Assembly: GCF_004115085.1 (NCBI RefSeq) | Contig: NZ_QXJP01000008.1 | Coordinates: forward strand, 62,001-126,000 | DNA: 64,000 nucleotides | Origin: Longirhabdus pacifica | GTDB taxonomy: Bacteria > Bacillota > Bacilli > Paenibacillales > DSM-105158 | Reading direction: 5' to 3' | Shown: positions 47,801 through 56,678 of the stretch, piece by piece | How positions within the stretch are numbered: position 1 is the stretch's first letter | Layout of the letters: every line of letters starts with the position of its first letter | Translations under genes and position numbers: made by a program | Notes under the pieces: generated by a model | Database searches by the model: none | Told to the model about the DNA's origin: nothing | Seen by the model: only the letters and a program-made list of their open reading frames with translations

Positions 47801-50800
47801 CAACCATCTAGCAAGCTGCCCAGCACTTTCACTGTATTTTGCGTGGTACTTTCTTTGCCGCTATTTTTGCCTGTTGCTTTCACCGTAACGATATGGGTGG
47901 TGTCATAAGGTGTTTGCTCTGGAACGACCACTTCAATGATAATGTCTCGTTTTTCATCTGCAGCAAGGGTCATTGCTTGTCGGTCGTCATCCACCCTTGT
48001 GACCTGGAAAGGACTATCAAAGGTTAACGCAAACTCATCTTTTCCTGCACCCGTATTGTGCAGCGTATGCGTGAATCGCACACTGTTCCCCGCTGTTACT
48101 TCTTCATAACCATTACCGAGAAGCATATGTTGCCCTTTCACCACTGCGTTAACCTTATTCGTATTTACCGGTCCGTATTGTTTGTAGTCTGCCACTGGTC
48201 TAGAGAAATATTGATTGATTTCCGCTTCAAATTGTAATTCAGCACCAACCGCGGTATCTTTTTTCGCTGTTGCGTCAAACGTCACTACCTGTTTTTCGCC
48301 CAGTCTTAATGATGATATGTCCCACTTCAACTCATTGCGAGCATCGTTCCATGAAGCATCACCATATACTGCATCGGACACTGTCGGCTCTTTCAGCGTA
48401 ACGTATACTGCATCTGTTACACTCAAATAAGTGACTGCATCATACGCTGTGCTTTGTCCTTCGTTATTCACTTCTAACGTGTACGTAATGGTATCTCCTA
48501 CTTGTGTAAACTCACTTTCATTTGAAGTTAAGGAGATCGACAAATCAGGTTGCCCTACTTGTAATATAATCGCTTGACTTACTGTCGCTTGCTTTGACAC
48601 ACCATGTTGCAGCGCAGTCTCGTAATGCAGAATAGGCTCAAAGCTCGTATAATAGCTATTGCTACTTTGCGAACTATCTGTAGGAGTTATCGCCTTTACT
48701 GTAACATACATATCCCTTGTTATATGTTCAAGATGATATCCTCCGCCTTTCAACTCTACCTTATCCCCATTAGGTAAAAACACTTCCGTTATCATCTGTT
48801 CCGTTTGTTCAAATTTCAACACAGCATCATACACATGCAACCCATTCGGGATATCAATGTTAACTTCATAAGTCACTTCATCCCCTGGTGTAACGTTGGT
48901 TTGATCGTTATTTGTATTGTACTTCATCACAGCAGATAGTTGCGGCGGTGCTGTCGATAGCTTGTGCTGTATGGTTTGATTAAGCTTATACGTTTTATAT
49001 GGGGTATTGAATTTTGATGTATACGATGTGAGTGTAGCTGGTACGATAATGTCATCTACTCCGGCCGCAAGGGTATCGGGAGTTACGGTAAACGTGACGT
49101 TTGTTTCTGCATTCTGATTGACATGCAGCTGTGTCCATATCACTTTGTTCCCATCACTGCTTAGTGTCCCTTGGTTCGAGATGGACTGGGGTACTACCGT
49201 TAAACCAGTAGGAATATCTACCTCTACTACACCGTTAAAAGCATTCGTTTCTCCCTCATTCTTAAGCTTATACCCAATCTGAATTTCGTTTACCGTTTCA
49301 GAAAACTCACTCTGTAACAAACCTATTTTACTTAACATTAATTTAGGTTGTACGACATCCACGTTTGTTTTGGATTTAGCACTTTGCAGCCATTTCCCCT
49401 CTTCTGTCGCCCATCTTACAACCGCACTACTTTCTACAGCCTCTATTAATTGCGTTACCGATCCTGTATCCACACTGCTACCATCGTTTTTTACTTGAAG
49501 TTGAACATGACGAACGATCGTAGTTGCATCCGTATCTGTTTCTTTCGCTATAACGTCTCCCAAAACCATACTTAACGTACTGTTAGACCAAGTGGCTGTA
49601 AGATCGGGTTGCCCTTTCTCATCGGTAACAGATATAACATCAAACATGTTCAACAAATCGAATGTATCTCTTATCGTAATGTTACGAGCGTTGGTACCTT
49701 TTGGCACAGTAACGGTTAACTCATAATCTATCGTATCTCCAGGACGAATTTCATCTATACGCCCTTCATTGCTGCTCCTTTTAATACGATTATTTATCCA
49801 TACTTTTGGAATGTTTAAAACGCCTGTGGCCTTGGAACTACTATATTTTTCTTTCCCTAACTCTGGATTATTGTTATGATCTGCATCTGTATCATTCACA
49901 TACGCTTGGTTATTCGTATAATAGGGGCCTGTATCCCCATACACGGCATCATTCTCTCCTGCGTCTTTTAATGAAACTAATGACATAGTAAAGTTGTAAT
50001 CCACACTATGATTTACGAACAACGTCGATACGGTATCAAAAGTCAATGTATATCCCTTATTCACATCTCCATAGACAGCAGTCTGAACAGGGGTGGAAAT
50101 GATATCAAATCCCGCGGGTATAGTGACCGAAGGGGTAAAGCCATACGCCGTATTTCTACCTACATTTTTAACAGAAAACGTGTAATCCACTTCATCATTT
50201 AGATTCATCTCTTTAGAAGCAGGGGTGATTGTTGCTCTCAAATTCGGTATTCTCACTTGTACTGCAGCTGGATTAGATTGTGCAACTAGCTTGCCAACTT
50301 TATCATTGGGATCTTGCCATTCAAAGATAGCGGTAGATTTTTGCGTTTCATTTACTACACCATCTTTAATATCATCTACTCTTGTTTTCACATAATAAGT
50401 GTACGTAGCTTCTGTGCTTACTGCTAAGTTAGAAATCGTCACGTTATTGCCTGCAACACTCTTCTGTTCACCTGCTGGGGACCACTGTCCATTCCCATCA
50501 CTATGATAGGTAGTAAACATTTCTAAAAACGTTTGGTTATTCGAAATGGTATCGATGAGTTTCGGCTCATACGCAACAGCTCCAGTCGGAAGGTTCACTT
50601 CTAGTTGATACACAACCCAATCTCCGATACGTACATTTGCCTTACTTCCTGTTGTTGTATCTATTACTTTTTTCGTCACAGCAGGTCGCTCTACTTGCAT
50701 GACAGGATTATTGACTTCTGATGCGGTATACTCTCTTACAGGAGTCATTTGCTGTGGTTGACCGTAATAATCTGCTGAAGCGTTACTGTAAATGACGTAA

Positions 50801-52917
50801 CCTGATCCGATAGGGTCTGTGACATCTGCTGTATACGTAAATGTTACGGACTGTAGCGGTTCTAATTTCTCTATCTCATCAAACGTAAGTGTTCTATCGT
50901 TACTATTAAAGGTAAAATCATCTTGAATGATCGTTGGGTTTTCCAGTTGTTCACCCAATACATCCACGAATTGAATGTTATAGGCCGTTGTATCGCCATG
51001 GTTACGCAATGTAATAGCGATATCCACCATCTCAGAACCGTATACATCTACAGTACGGGTATCTTTTACCGAAACTTGTTTGACTTTGCGTTCCATCTCT
51101 ATAGCTGGTTCTGTATATTGTAATTTCACACTATCTCTTTTACTCACAATGCGTTGTGGCGAATTGGCATAAGAAAGTACAAGCAAGTTCTCTGCACCTT
51201 TATCTGCTTTGACAAATTCACCACTATCTTCAACGATGATCTCCAATGTCGTAGATAACTCTCCTGTATTATCAGGCAAATCACCTAACTCCCACACTAA
51301 CAAATGATTGGAAGATTCATAACTTGGAGCAACTCCATTTAAGGCATAGGAAGATAAGTCATTACTTTCTAAAACGGTACCTAAAGGAAGAAAATTGTAC
51401 AACGCCACATCATGCTGCTTCGCACCAATGTTACGAGCATCGTACTTCACATCCATATATACACGATCTCCGACCGTCACAGATCCAGCTTTGGCATCCA
51501 TCGCTACGTCGTTTATTTTTACGATTTTTTCACTTATATGAGGTTCATTCACACTAATAGAAGTATCACTGCTATGTTGAACGTAACCGGATGCATCAGT
51601 AACTCCCGCTATACTGACAGCATTATGGATACTATCTCCAGCGTAAATTGGACCTCCATTATAGGAAGCTGCCCATTCATCACGTATATGAGCTGTATAG
51701 GATATGGACATCGTAGATTGTTTCGCAAGCGTACCTAAATCCCAAGTTATCGTCGTCGTTCCATCACTATTTTTTTGTGGATTACCTTCTACTCCCTGCA
51801 CATCTAAGTATTGCAAAAAATCTTGTCCATCTCCGAGTGTATCGGTTACAACAACATCAGCAACATCTTCATACTCATTGGTCTTTATATGTATTGTATA
51901 TGTGACGGTATCACCATACTTCACCACAGATTTATCTACTGCTTTATGAATAGAAATATCTTTCGCATTGGCTGTATAATCGATATTTCCTGTGTAACTC
52001 TCACTATCGACTATCGCAGTGTAAGCTAATGTATGCGTGACCGTATCTCCATGTTGGATAGCACTTTGATCTGGGTATTGTTCTAAAAAAGCTTCTTTAT
52101 ACGACAGTTTGCGTGTCTCACCAGCGGCTAATTGTAAATTAGACCACTCCCATTGCCTCCACTCTGGATCTGAAGTGCTGTCTATTTCTTCATCAGCAGC
52201 ATCCGACAACTGGTACACCTCCACTGCTGTATGGACTCTATTTTCTAGATCAATGACCGTTTCCGTTCGTGTATTATTAACAAGATTAATAAAACGAGTC
52301 ATCTCTCCCCAATTTTGTCCATGATCTGGAGGGGTGTCATTCGGACCTGCACCCTTTACTGCAGCTGTATGGTTTACGTTAATTTCAAACGGCACGATTT
52401 CCATGGTGATCACATCACTTGGTCCATCTCCTGCTTGCGGAAGGTTACGAGCATCATCGCTTGCTGCTACCGACATGGTGATGGCAATATCATCTCCGAA
52501 AGCTACCGCTCGTTGATCCTCATGGTAGCGATAAGATTCTAAAGATTGAATGGAAATTGGAAACATATATGTCTCTTGGGGAGCTAAATCTTTCATATCT
52601 TTCCACACGATGTTCTGTACACCATCAGTAGACACAGAATGATCAGATGCAGGGTATAGTGGATCTTCCACGTATTCCAACCCATCTCCTAATGCTATGG
52701 CATAGGTTAGATTATAAGCCCAATCGTTCGTTTCATTATTAGTCACTTTCGCATACAATGTAGTCTGCTTTCCTAGTACGATCTGTTTCGAACCATGCTG
52801 TATGGCAAACTGTAAATCCCCATTATATGCAGCATGTACTATATCTTTCCCTACCCCTATAAAAGACTGAAGAAATAAAATAAATATTAGGAATATGGAC
52901 ACTTGTTTTTTCATCAT
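44851..52917 (-). CDS. Giant SLH-anchored surface protein with DUF11-type repeats
   Basis: 2688 residues. Signal peptide (1-30); a long array of DUF11/Ig-like repeats from about residue 320 to 1700 (recurring YGDTVTYTI, AVYGD, NTGAGKDEF-type motifs); a carboxypeptidase-regulatory-like domain at ~1822-1900; an invasin/Big_1-like domain at ~1916-2005 (DGKSETILQAMITDLNG); further carboxypeptidase-like domains at ~2019-2072 and ~2226-2330; a Pro/Ser linker; a last DUF11 at ~2362-2459; and three SLH domains at ~2479-2655 (GYPDGEFKPNREITRGE, GGYDDGSFRPDQAITRAE, GNPDGSFKPSDPMIRAE) that bind pyruvylated wall polymer. No sortase motif or cysteines of note. A fibrous surface adhesin or coat protein. 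Single gene, weak AAGGGG ribosome site. Confidence 0.93.
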   Translation of the reverse strand: MMKKQVSIFLIFILFLQSFIGVGKDIVHAAYNGDLQFAIQHGSKQIVLGKQTTLYAKVTNNETNDWAYNLTYAIALGDGLEYVEDPLYPASDHSVSTDGVQNIVWKDMKDLAPQETYMFPISIQSLESYRYHEDQRAVAFGDDIAITMSVAASDDARNLPQAGDGPSDVITMEIVPFEINVNHTAAVKGAGPNDTPPDHGQNWGEMTRFINLVNNTRTETVIDLENRVHTAVEVYQLSDAADEEIDSTSDPEWRQWEWSNLQLAAGETRKLSYKEAFLEQYPDQSAIQHGDTVTHTLAYTAIVDSESYTGNIDYTANAKDISIHKAVDKSVVKYGDTVTYTIHIKTNEYEDVADVVVTDTLGDGQDFLQYLDVQGVEGNPQKNSDGTTTITWDLGTLAKQSTMSISYTAHIRDEWAASYNGGPIYAGDSIHNAVSIAGVTDASGYVQHSSDTSISVNEPHISEKIVKINDVAMDAKAGSVTVGDRVYMDVKYDARNIGAKQHDVALYNFLPLGTVLESNDLSSYALNGVAPSYESSNHLLVWELGDLPDNTGELSTTLEIIVEDSGEFVKADKGAENLLVLSYANSPQRIVSKRDSVKLQYTEPAIEMERKVKQVSVKDTRTVDVYGSEMVDIAITLRNHGDTTAYNIQFVDVLGEQLENPTIIQDDFTFNSNDRTLTFDEIEKLEPLQSVTFTYTADVTDPIGSGYVIYSNASADYYGQPQQMTPVREYTASEVNNPVMQVERPAVTKKVIDTTTGSKANVRIGDWVVYQLEVNLPTGAVAYEPKLIDTISNNQTFLEMFTTYHSDGNGQWSPAGEQKSVAGNNVTISNLAVSTEATYTYYVKTRVDDIKDGVVNETQKSTAIFEWQDPNDKVGKLVAQSNPAAVQVRIPNLRATITPASKEMNLNDEVDYTFSVKNVGRNTAYGFTPSVTIPAGFDIISTPVQTAVYGDVNKGYTLTFDTVSTLFVNHSVDYNFTMSLVSLKDAGENDAVYGDTGPYYTNNQAYVNDTDADHNNNPELGKEKYSSSKATGVLNIPKVWINNRIKRSSNEGRIDEIRPGDTIDYELTVTVPKGTNARNITIRDTFDLLNMFDVISVTDEKGQPDLTATWSNSTLSMVLGDVIAKETDTDATTIVRHVQLQVKNDGSSVDTGSVTQLIEAVESSAVVRWATEEGKWLQSAKSKTNVDVVQPKLMLSKIGLLQSEFSETVNEIQIGYKLKNEGETNAFNGVVEVDIPTGLTVVPQSISNQGTLSSDGNKVIWTQLHVNQNAETNVTFTVTPDTLAAGVDDIIVPATLTSYTSKFNTPYKTYKLNQTIQHKLSTAPPQLSAVMKYNTNNDQTNVTPGDEVTYEVNIDIPNGLHVYDAVLKFEQTEQMITEVFLPNGDKVELKGGGYHLEHITRDMYVTVKAITPTDSSQSSNSYYTSFEPILHYETALQHGVSKQATVSQAIILQVGQPDLSISLTSNESEFTQVGDTITYTLEVNNEGQSTAYDAVTYLSVTDAVYVTLKEPTVSDAVYGDASWNDARNELKWDISSLRLGEKQVVTFDATAKKDTAVGAELQFEAEINQYFSRPVADYKQYGPVNTNKVNAVVKGQHMLLGNGYEEVTAGNSVRFTHTLHNTGAGKDEFALTFDSPFQVTRVDDDRQAMTLAADEKRDIIIEVVVPEQTPYDTTHIVTVKATGKNSGKESTTQNTVKVLGSLLDGWSGSEQQADWELTNYGENDIATFQAISAVNVEDVTVTYGQGTNVQTHALIWMNTTSYISDGYKEWIVSVPLDQSVAASTLFTPTFHGYHSQSQQIEQDAYNGVNGANNPFYVYPTVDVVGTITDIVDDAVMEGASVRLLHRYSEEETARTATAANGTYIFKNVSVAEYILDVSAEAYADTQVEFYALPESGAEQVIVDAQLAPYQITLMADPETILGDGKSETILQAMITDLNGEPLSGANVLFSSPTNRGTFPQGTTAITDEDGKASLPFRSDEIIGTSSIRFPVLVEVSDEKKKLYATDQIYIVFNPGAVAGVVTEIDENGMSQPVGGAIVIITKDMDGDGVIDFSAKAITKEDGSYQISVPKSNTDYDIEVTKQVQIGKNTTPITFKQKAEVGQFPISNHDVFPSDKTGAGMVLFQSVEQETLQYPKELYEKMKGYLLDSNGDIVLNHDQSIKYFSIEEQGVFHIPNLKNGTYQLVVLMEVTPGVEIIINEDRNGNYAPLMINQDGELNLSEVLIDPYGIVTDAVTGKSIENAHVHLYYADTQRNRDHNITPGELVILPELVGFDPNDNRNPQDSDAYGFYAYMVYPYTDYKVVVTKPGYITYNSPAIEVGTTMVRHDVSLKPIIEPSEPSKPSNNQTTNRKESDLSIEIFSDKAMYGEGDNIYYTLQYRNDSEHAVNQVEIQAQIPRYTSMEDAAGGNVNGQMVSWNVGTLQAGETGEIMYSVVVGEDVLPQAEVIVNNEAKIASKAAILVNTLNDTSSIQVMLHSDRFGSSLHHSYIVGYPDGEFKPNREITRGEIAGIFARIMDLEHIVTEKKMYDDIPTDHWAAAYIEAVTRAELFGGYDDGSFRPDQAITRAELSAVIAKYLNLNNSEALNIHFTDVENHWAVNYIEHMYRHHIIVGNPDGSFKPSDPMIRAEAVTMINRLLHRGPLTNVDVSFPDVPADHWAFGEVEESTRTHRYDRLEDGTEQMTEFIPDPLW

Positions 52918-53110
52918 TTTTTGTAATTATCCCCTTTATAGTAATATAGAACTATATACAATACCTTATTAAAACACTTATTACTTAACAAATACTAAAC
53001 ATATAATGTGTTGTTGGTAGAATTGACATATATACTATAATTCTTTATACCTATTACTATATTCGGATTGTAGAGCATGACCTCATCGTTTTATGGGGAT
53101 TTCTTAGAAA

Positions 53111-53173
53111 CAAAAAAGCTCCTCCTTGTCATAAACAGTTTTATCCTTTAACTGTCTATCTTAAGGGGAGCCA
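53111..53173 (-). terminator. Terminator of pyrK-pyrD
   Basis: GGCTCCCCTT/AAGGAGGAGC arms with an inner ACAGTT/AACTGT stem, followed by TTTTTTG on the minus strand. Confidence 0.75.
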
Positions 53174-53199
53174 TTCTCTAGCAAAAACATCTATTCTAT

Positions 53200-54105
53200 T
53201 TATTTTACTAATCCACGGAGTTCCTTTATATGTTTTACATTATATCTATCCATATAGTATTGTATTCCCTGAACAACATCGGTTAGTGCAGTAGGATGGA
53301 TCAATCCAGCAGTTCCAACAGCAACTGCGTCTGCTCCAGCAAGGATAAACTCAATCGCGTCTTCTCCGGTTGTGATTCCACCCATACCAATAATCGGCAC
53401 CTCTACTGCATTGGCTACCTGATACACCATTCTTACTGCAATCGGTTTAATGGCTGGGCCTGAGAGACCTCCCATCTTGGTCGATAAGATAGGTGTCCTC
53501 TGATGCACATCGATTACCATCCCAAGCAACGTATTAATAAGCGAAATGGCGTCTGCACCACCACTCACTGCAGCTCTTGCCATCTCCGTAATGTCTGTGA
53601 CGTTCGGGCTAAGCTTGACAATAAGGGGCTTGTCACAATACTTTTTCACTTCTCGTGTAACTTTCTCCACCATGCTTGCATCCGTTCCAAATGCTACACC
53701 GCCTTCTTTGATATTGGGACAAGAAATATTTAATTCCAACATCGCGATAGACGTACCTTGTAATTTTTCCGCTACTTCGCAATAATCTTGTATCATTCTA
53801 CCCGCTATATTCACAATAATTTTTGTGTCACATTGCTCTAAAAACGGTAAATCCTCTTGTAGAAACACGTCTACACCTGGGTTTTGCAGTCCCACGCTGT
53901 TCAACATGCCCCCATACGTTTCTGCAATGCGAGGTGTAGCATTTCCCGTCCAAGGTTCACTCGCTATTCCTTTTACGACTACCGCTCCAAGTTGATTCAT
54001 GTCTACATAGTCACCACATTCCCGTGGCTGAAACGTACCTGATGCAGTCATCACTGGATTTTTGAACGTGATACCAGCAATGTTGACTTCCATGGATTTA
54101 CACAT
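53200..54105 (-). CDS. pyrD: Dihydroorotate dehydrogenase B, catalytic subunit
   Basis: 301 residues. FMN enzyme oxidising dihydroorotate to orotate in UMP synthesis. Motifs: FKNPVMTASGTF, NSVGLQNPG, LELNISCPNIKEGG with the class 1B catalytic Cys, LSGPAIKPIA and IIGMGGITTGEDAIEF. ATG 54105 behind AAGGAGG overlaps the pyrK stop. Forms a heterotetramer with PyrK. The rest of the pyrimidine operon is not around it, unlike in B. subtilis. Confidence 0.95.
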   Translation of the reverse strand: MCKSMEVNIAGITFKNPVMTASGTFQPRECGDYVDMNQLGAVVVKGIASEPWTGNATPRIAETYGGMLNSVGLQNPGVDVFLQEDLPFLEQCDTKIIVNIAGRMIQDYCEVAEKLQGTSIAMLELNISCPNIKEGGVAFGTDASMVEKVTREVKKYCDKPLIVKLSPNVTDITEMARAAVSGGADAISLINTLLGMVIDVHQRTPILSTKMGGLSGPAIKPIAVRMVYQVANAVEVPIIGMGGITTGEDAIEFILAGADAVAVGTAGLIHPTALTDVVQGIQYYMDRYNVKHIKELRGLVK

Positions 54106-54889
54106 CAAAAACGACCTCCTTAGCATAGAAGATCGGACCATCACTGCATATTTTTTTGTATTCCCATTGCTCTGTTTCCTGATTTTTCACTTTGGTCACA
54201 CAGCCAACACAAGCTCCAAACCCGCAACCCATTCTTTCTTCCATGGAAATTTGGCCTTCTATTTCATGTTGGATACACCATGGTTGCACTTCTTCTAGCA
54301 TTGCCTTGGGACCACAAGAATACAACATATCTCCTCTAATATGATGGCGTTCCAAAATATCGATGACCGTCCCTTGTTCCCCAACAGATCCATCATTGGT
54401 TGCCACGTACAGTTCGTCCGCATAGTGTTTAAATGCATCCACTAAGAACGTTTCGTCTCTGAAACCAAGGACGACTTTCTTCTTTCCTATCAATCTTTTT
54501 GTAAGCTCCAATAACGGTGGTATACCAAGTCCCCCGCCAACAATAATATGCTCCTTGACACCTTCATGCATGTCATAACCGTGTCCTAACGGACCTAGAA
54601 TATCCACTGTGTCACCGGGTTGCCGTTGACTGAATTCCTCTGTTCCTGCACCAACTACAGCGTACACTATTTTCATCGTTCCATAATCAGACTGCGTTTC
54701 ACATATACTAATCGGTCTCGGTAACAATGTCGCTTTACCATTACAGTACAAATTAATAAACTGTCCTGGCTGTGTCGCTCTACTAACGTCGTCGTGGTGC
54801 AGCACCATCTCATAGATATTCGTTGCAATCTGTATGTTACTTACAACGTTTGCTGCCGCTCTACTTTTTAACTTGTTGTGTGATGGCAT
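54098..54889 (-). CDS. pyrK: Dihydroorotate dehydrogenase B, electron transfer subunit
   Basis: 263 residues. FAD-binding N-terminal barrel (PGQFINLYC, LPRPISI), NAD-binding middle (VGGGLGIPPLLEL) and a C-terminal [2Fe-2S] cluster (CGFGACVGCV plus a later Cys). Passes electrons from PyrD to NAD+. ATG 54889 behind GAGGGAGAAA; TATAAT at about 54935-54940. Confidence 0.95.
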   Translation of the reverse strand: MPSHNKLKSRAAANVVSNIQIATNIYEMVLHHDDVSRATQPGQFINLYCNGKATLLPRPISICETQSDYGTMKIVYAVVGAGTEEFSQRQPGDTVDILGPLGHGYDMHEGVKEHIIVGGGLGIPPLLELTKRLIGKKKVVLGFRDETFLVDAFKHYADELYVATNDGSVGEQGTVIDILERHHIRGDMLYSCGPKAMLEEVQPWCIQHEIEGQISMEERMGCGFGACVGCVTKVKNQETEQWEYKKICSDGPIFYAKEVVFDV

Positions 54890-55381
54890 CGTTTCTCCCT
54901 CTTTTTCTAGATGTCATAGACATTTTGCATACTATTATATCAAGGTTGTGAAGGTGGACGATGTGATGAAAGTAACAACGGCAAACCATAAATCATCTCA
55001 TTCATAAAAAAAGTGAAACCATGTAAATCCAATTTCTATCAGTGGAAACATGAAAATACATTTTCGACAATCACAAAACAAAAAGCCTAGATGGGCTTCA
55101 TCGAGACTTGGAAGTGAATAGGGTAAGTGTCTTCCATCACAGATAGTTTCTAAGTGTAAATCTACCGACGGCATTAAATAAACATCTAAAAAAGCATATA
55201 CAACATACGAAATGATATACAAATCTACAAACAGGCAAAATCACCTGTCACATAAAGATGAATAGATTACTGCGTATGAAACGTAATATGGTATAGATGT
55301 TACAGGCACATAAGCATATCACAGGATTGACATGCACTGCAGATCATCATTGCCGTAAAAGTAATATTTATATTTGGAGTA
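54890..55381. other. Intergenic region without a convincing gene
   Basis: A 74-codon minus-strand frame at 54998-55222 has no ribosome site and an aromatic-rich product of no known type. Apart from the pyrK promoter side, nothing is supported. Confidence 0.35.
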
Positions 55382-55549
55382 TTATCGCACTCTCTTCTTT
55401 GCTTTCCATCTCTGATCTTCCACAATTAAAGTATCTAACTGTTGACTCAACTGCACAACTTGGTCATCGGTTAATTTTTTGCAATGAATTACTTTTTTTA
55501 CTAATTGTTTTCGTAACGATTCAATTTCATGGACATACATGTTACTCAT
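55382..55549 (-). CDS. Spo0E-like aspartyl-phosphate phosphatase
   Basis: 55 residues from ATG 55549 behind GAAAGGTG. Contains the family pattern IESLRKQLVKK, KLTDDQVVQLSQQLD (the SQELD-type signature, here SQQLD), then LI. Such proteins dephosphorylate Spo0A~P and delay sporulation. A palindrome CAAGAAATAT/ATATTTCTTG sits directly upstream (55561-55592). Single gene. Confidence 0.85.
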   Translation of the reverse strand: MSNMYVHEIESLRKQLVKKVIHCKKLTDDQVVQLSQQLDTLIVEDQRWKAKKRVR

Positions 55550-55680
55550 CCAACACCTTTCAAGAAATATATATTTTAAAAAATATTTCTTGTTTCATCT
55601 GTATTTTCATTTGATTTTTTTCGTGAAACGGACCAAAAAATTGCATTTCAAAAAATCGAAAAAAACGATGTAACGATTTT

Positions 55681-55739
55681 ATTGACATTTTTTTATATTT
55701 TATTTAAACTGTTAGTAACACTCAACTGTCAATAACACT
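55681..55739 (+). promoter_or_regulatory. Probable PadR promoter with paired TAACACT repeats
   Basis: TTGACA at 55682 and TAAACT 17 nt later, followed by TAGTAACACT (55713-55722) and TCAATAACACT (55729-55739), a direct repeat that could bind the PadR protein. Confidence 0.4.
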
Positions 55740-55861
55740 ATTATGATAGTAAAAGCATCACAGAAAAAGTACATTTTGTCACTGATTTATCATGTCATAT
55801 TTTCATATTTTTTCGTGCAGTTCATTGTGACAATGAAGAACAAAAAGGAGGATAAATCGTC

Positions 55862-56203
55862 ATGAAACATACAGGCCGACATACTGCGGAATTTATTTTA
55901 CTATTTTTAGCTCAGGAAGACAGCTATGGAGGAAAGCTATTACAAAAGTGTGAGGATGAACTACCCGTCAACCCGATTGATAGCGCTATTTTATATCGCA
56001 CATTAAAAAAATTAGAAAACGAAAATGCGATTACATCATATTGGATGACATCGGAAGAGGGCAAACCGATAAAAATGTACAAACTAACGGAGATGGGGAA
56101 ACAAAAACTAGACGAGTTTTATATTTTAACGCAAGCTAAAATAAAAAACTTATCTTTTTTCATGGATCAATATAGTGAATGGAAGGCATCTCATCATGAT
56201 TAG
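55862..56203 (+). CDS. PadR-family transcriptional regulator
   Basis: 113 residues, PadR winged helix (AEFILLFLAQEDSYGGKLL, ILYRTLKKLENENAITSYW, YKLTEMGKQKLDEF) with a short C-terminal helix. Typically represses its own operon. ATG 55862 behind AAAAGGAGG. Overlaps the first permease gene by 8 bp, so it is a three-gene operon. Confidence 0.9.
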   Translation: MKHTGRHTAEFILLFLAQEDSYGGKLLQKCEDELPVNPIDSAILYRTLKKLENENAITSYWMTSEEGKPIKMYKLTEMGKQKLDEFYILTQAKIKNLSFFMDQYSEWKASHHD

Positions 56204-56678
56204 CGGAGTGATACTATACAGTATCGCTATGATTCTCCTTATCCTTTCTTGGAGAAAAAGTGTCAGTCGTACTAAAAAGGTTGTACAAAATGCCTGGAGC
56301 ATGTTTGCGAAGATTATGCCAGATGTGATGTCTATTATGCTGCTAGTAGGATTGTCCCTATCTGTATTCACACCGTCTTTTCTCTCTTCTGTGATTGGAG
56401 AGCAGTCCGGATGGATTGGCGTTGTCACTTCTACCATCATTGGTTCTATTGCGCTTATTCCTAGCTTTATTGTATTTCCACTAGGAGATACTTTAGTAGA
56501 GAACGGAGCAGGCCTCCCCCAAGTAGCCGCCTTCATGTCCTCATTAATGGCAGTCGGTATCTTCACTTTACCTTTGGAACGGAAAACATTTGGGAATAGT
56601 TTTGCATACGCTCGTAATGCAGCTGCTATATTCATGTGTTTGCTATTTTCACTGTTAATCTGGGTGGTGATGGTATGA
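56196..56678 (+). CDS. ArsP-type (DUF318) permease, first half
   Basis: 160 residues with about four helices. IMPDVMSIMLLVGLSL and IGEQSGWIGVVTSTIIGSIALIP-type segments match half of a COG0701 permease. Start ATG 56196 inside the PadR stop region, behind GGAAGG. Acts with the next gene product. Substrate unknown (organoarsenicals in ArsP itself). Confidence 0.75.
   Translation: MISGVILYSIAMILLILSWRKSVSRTKKVVQNAWSMFAKIMPDVMSIMLLVGLSLSVFTPSFLSSVIGEQSGWIGVVTSTIIGSIALIPSFIVFPLGDTLVENGAGLPQVAAFMSSLMAVGIFTLPLERKTFGNSFAYARNAAAIFMCLLFSLLIWVVMV

Noticed and set aside
54998-55222. Minus-strand 74-codon frame
   Set aside because: No ribosome site, atypical aromatic-rich composition and no recognisable family.
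55297-55614. Plus-strand 105-codon frame
   Set aside because: Antisense to the Spo0E-like gene, which has the ribosome site and family motif.
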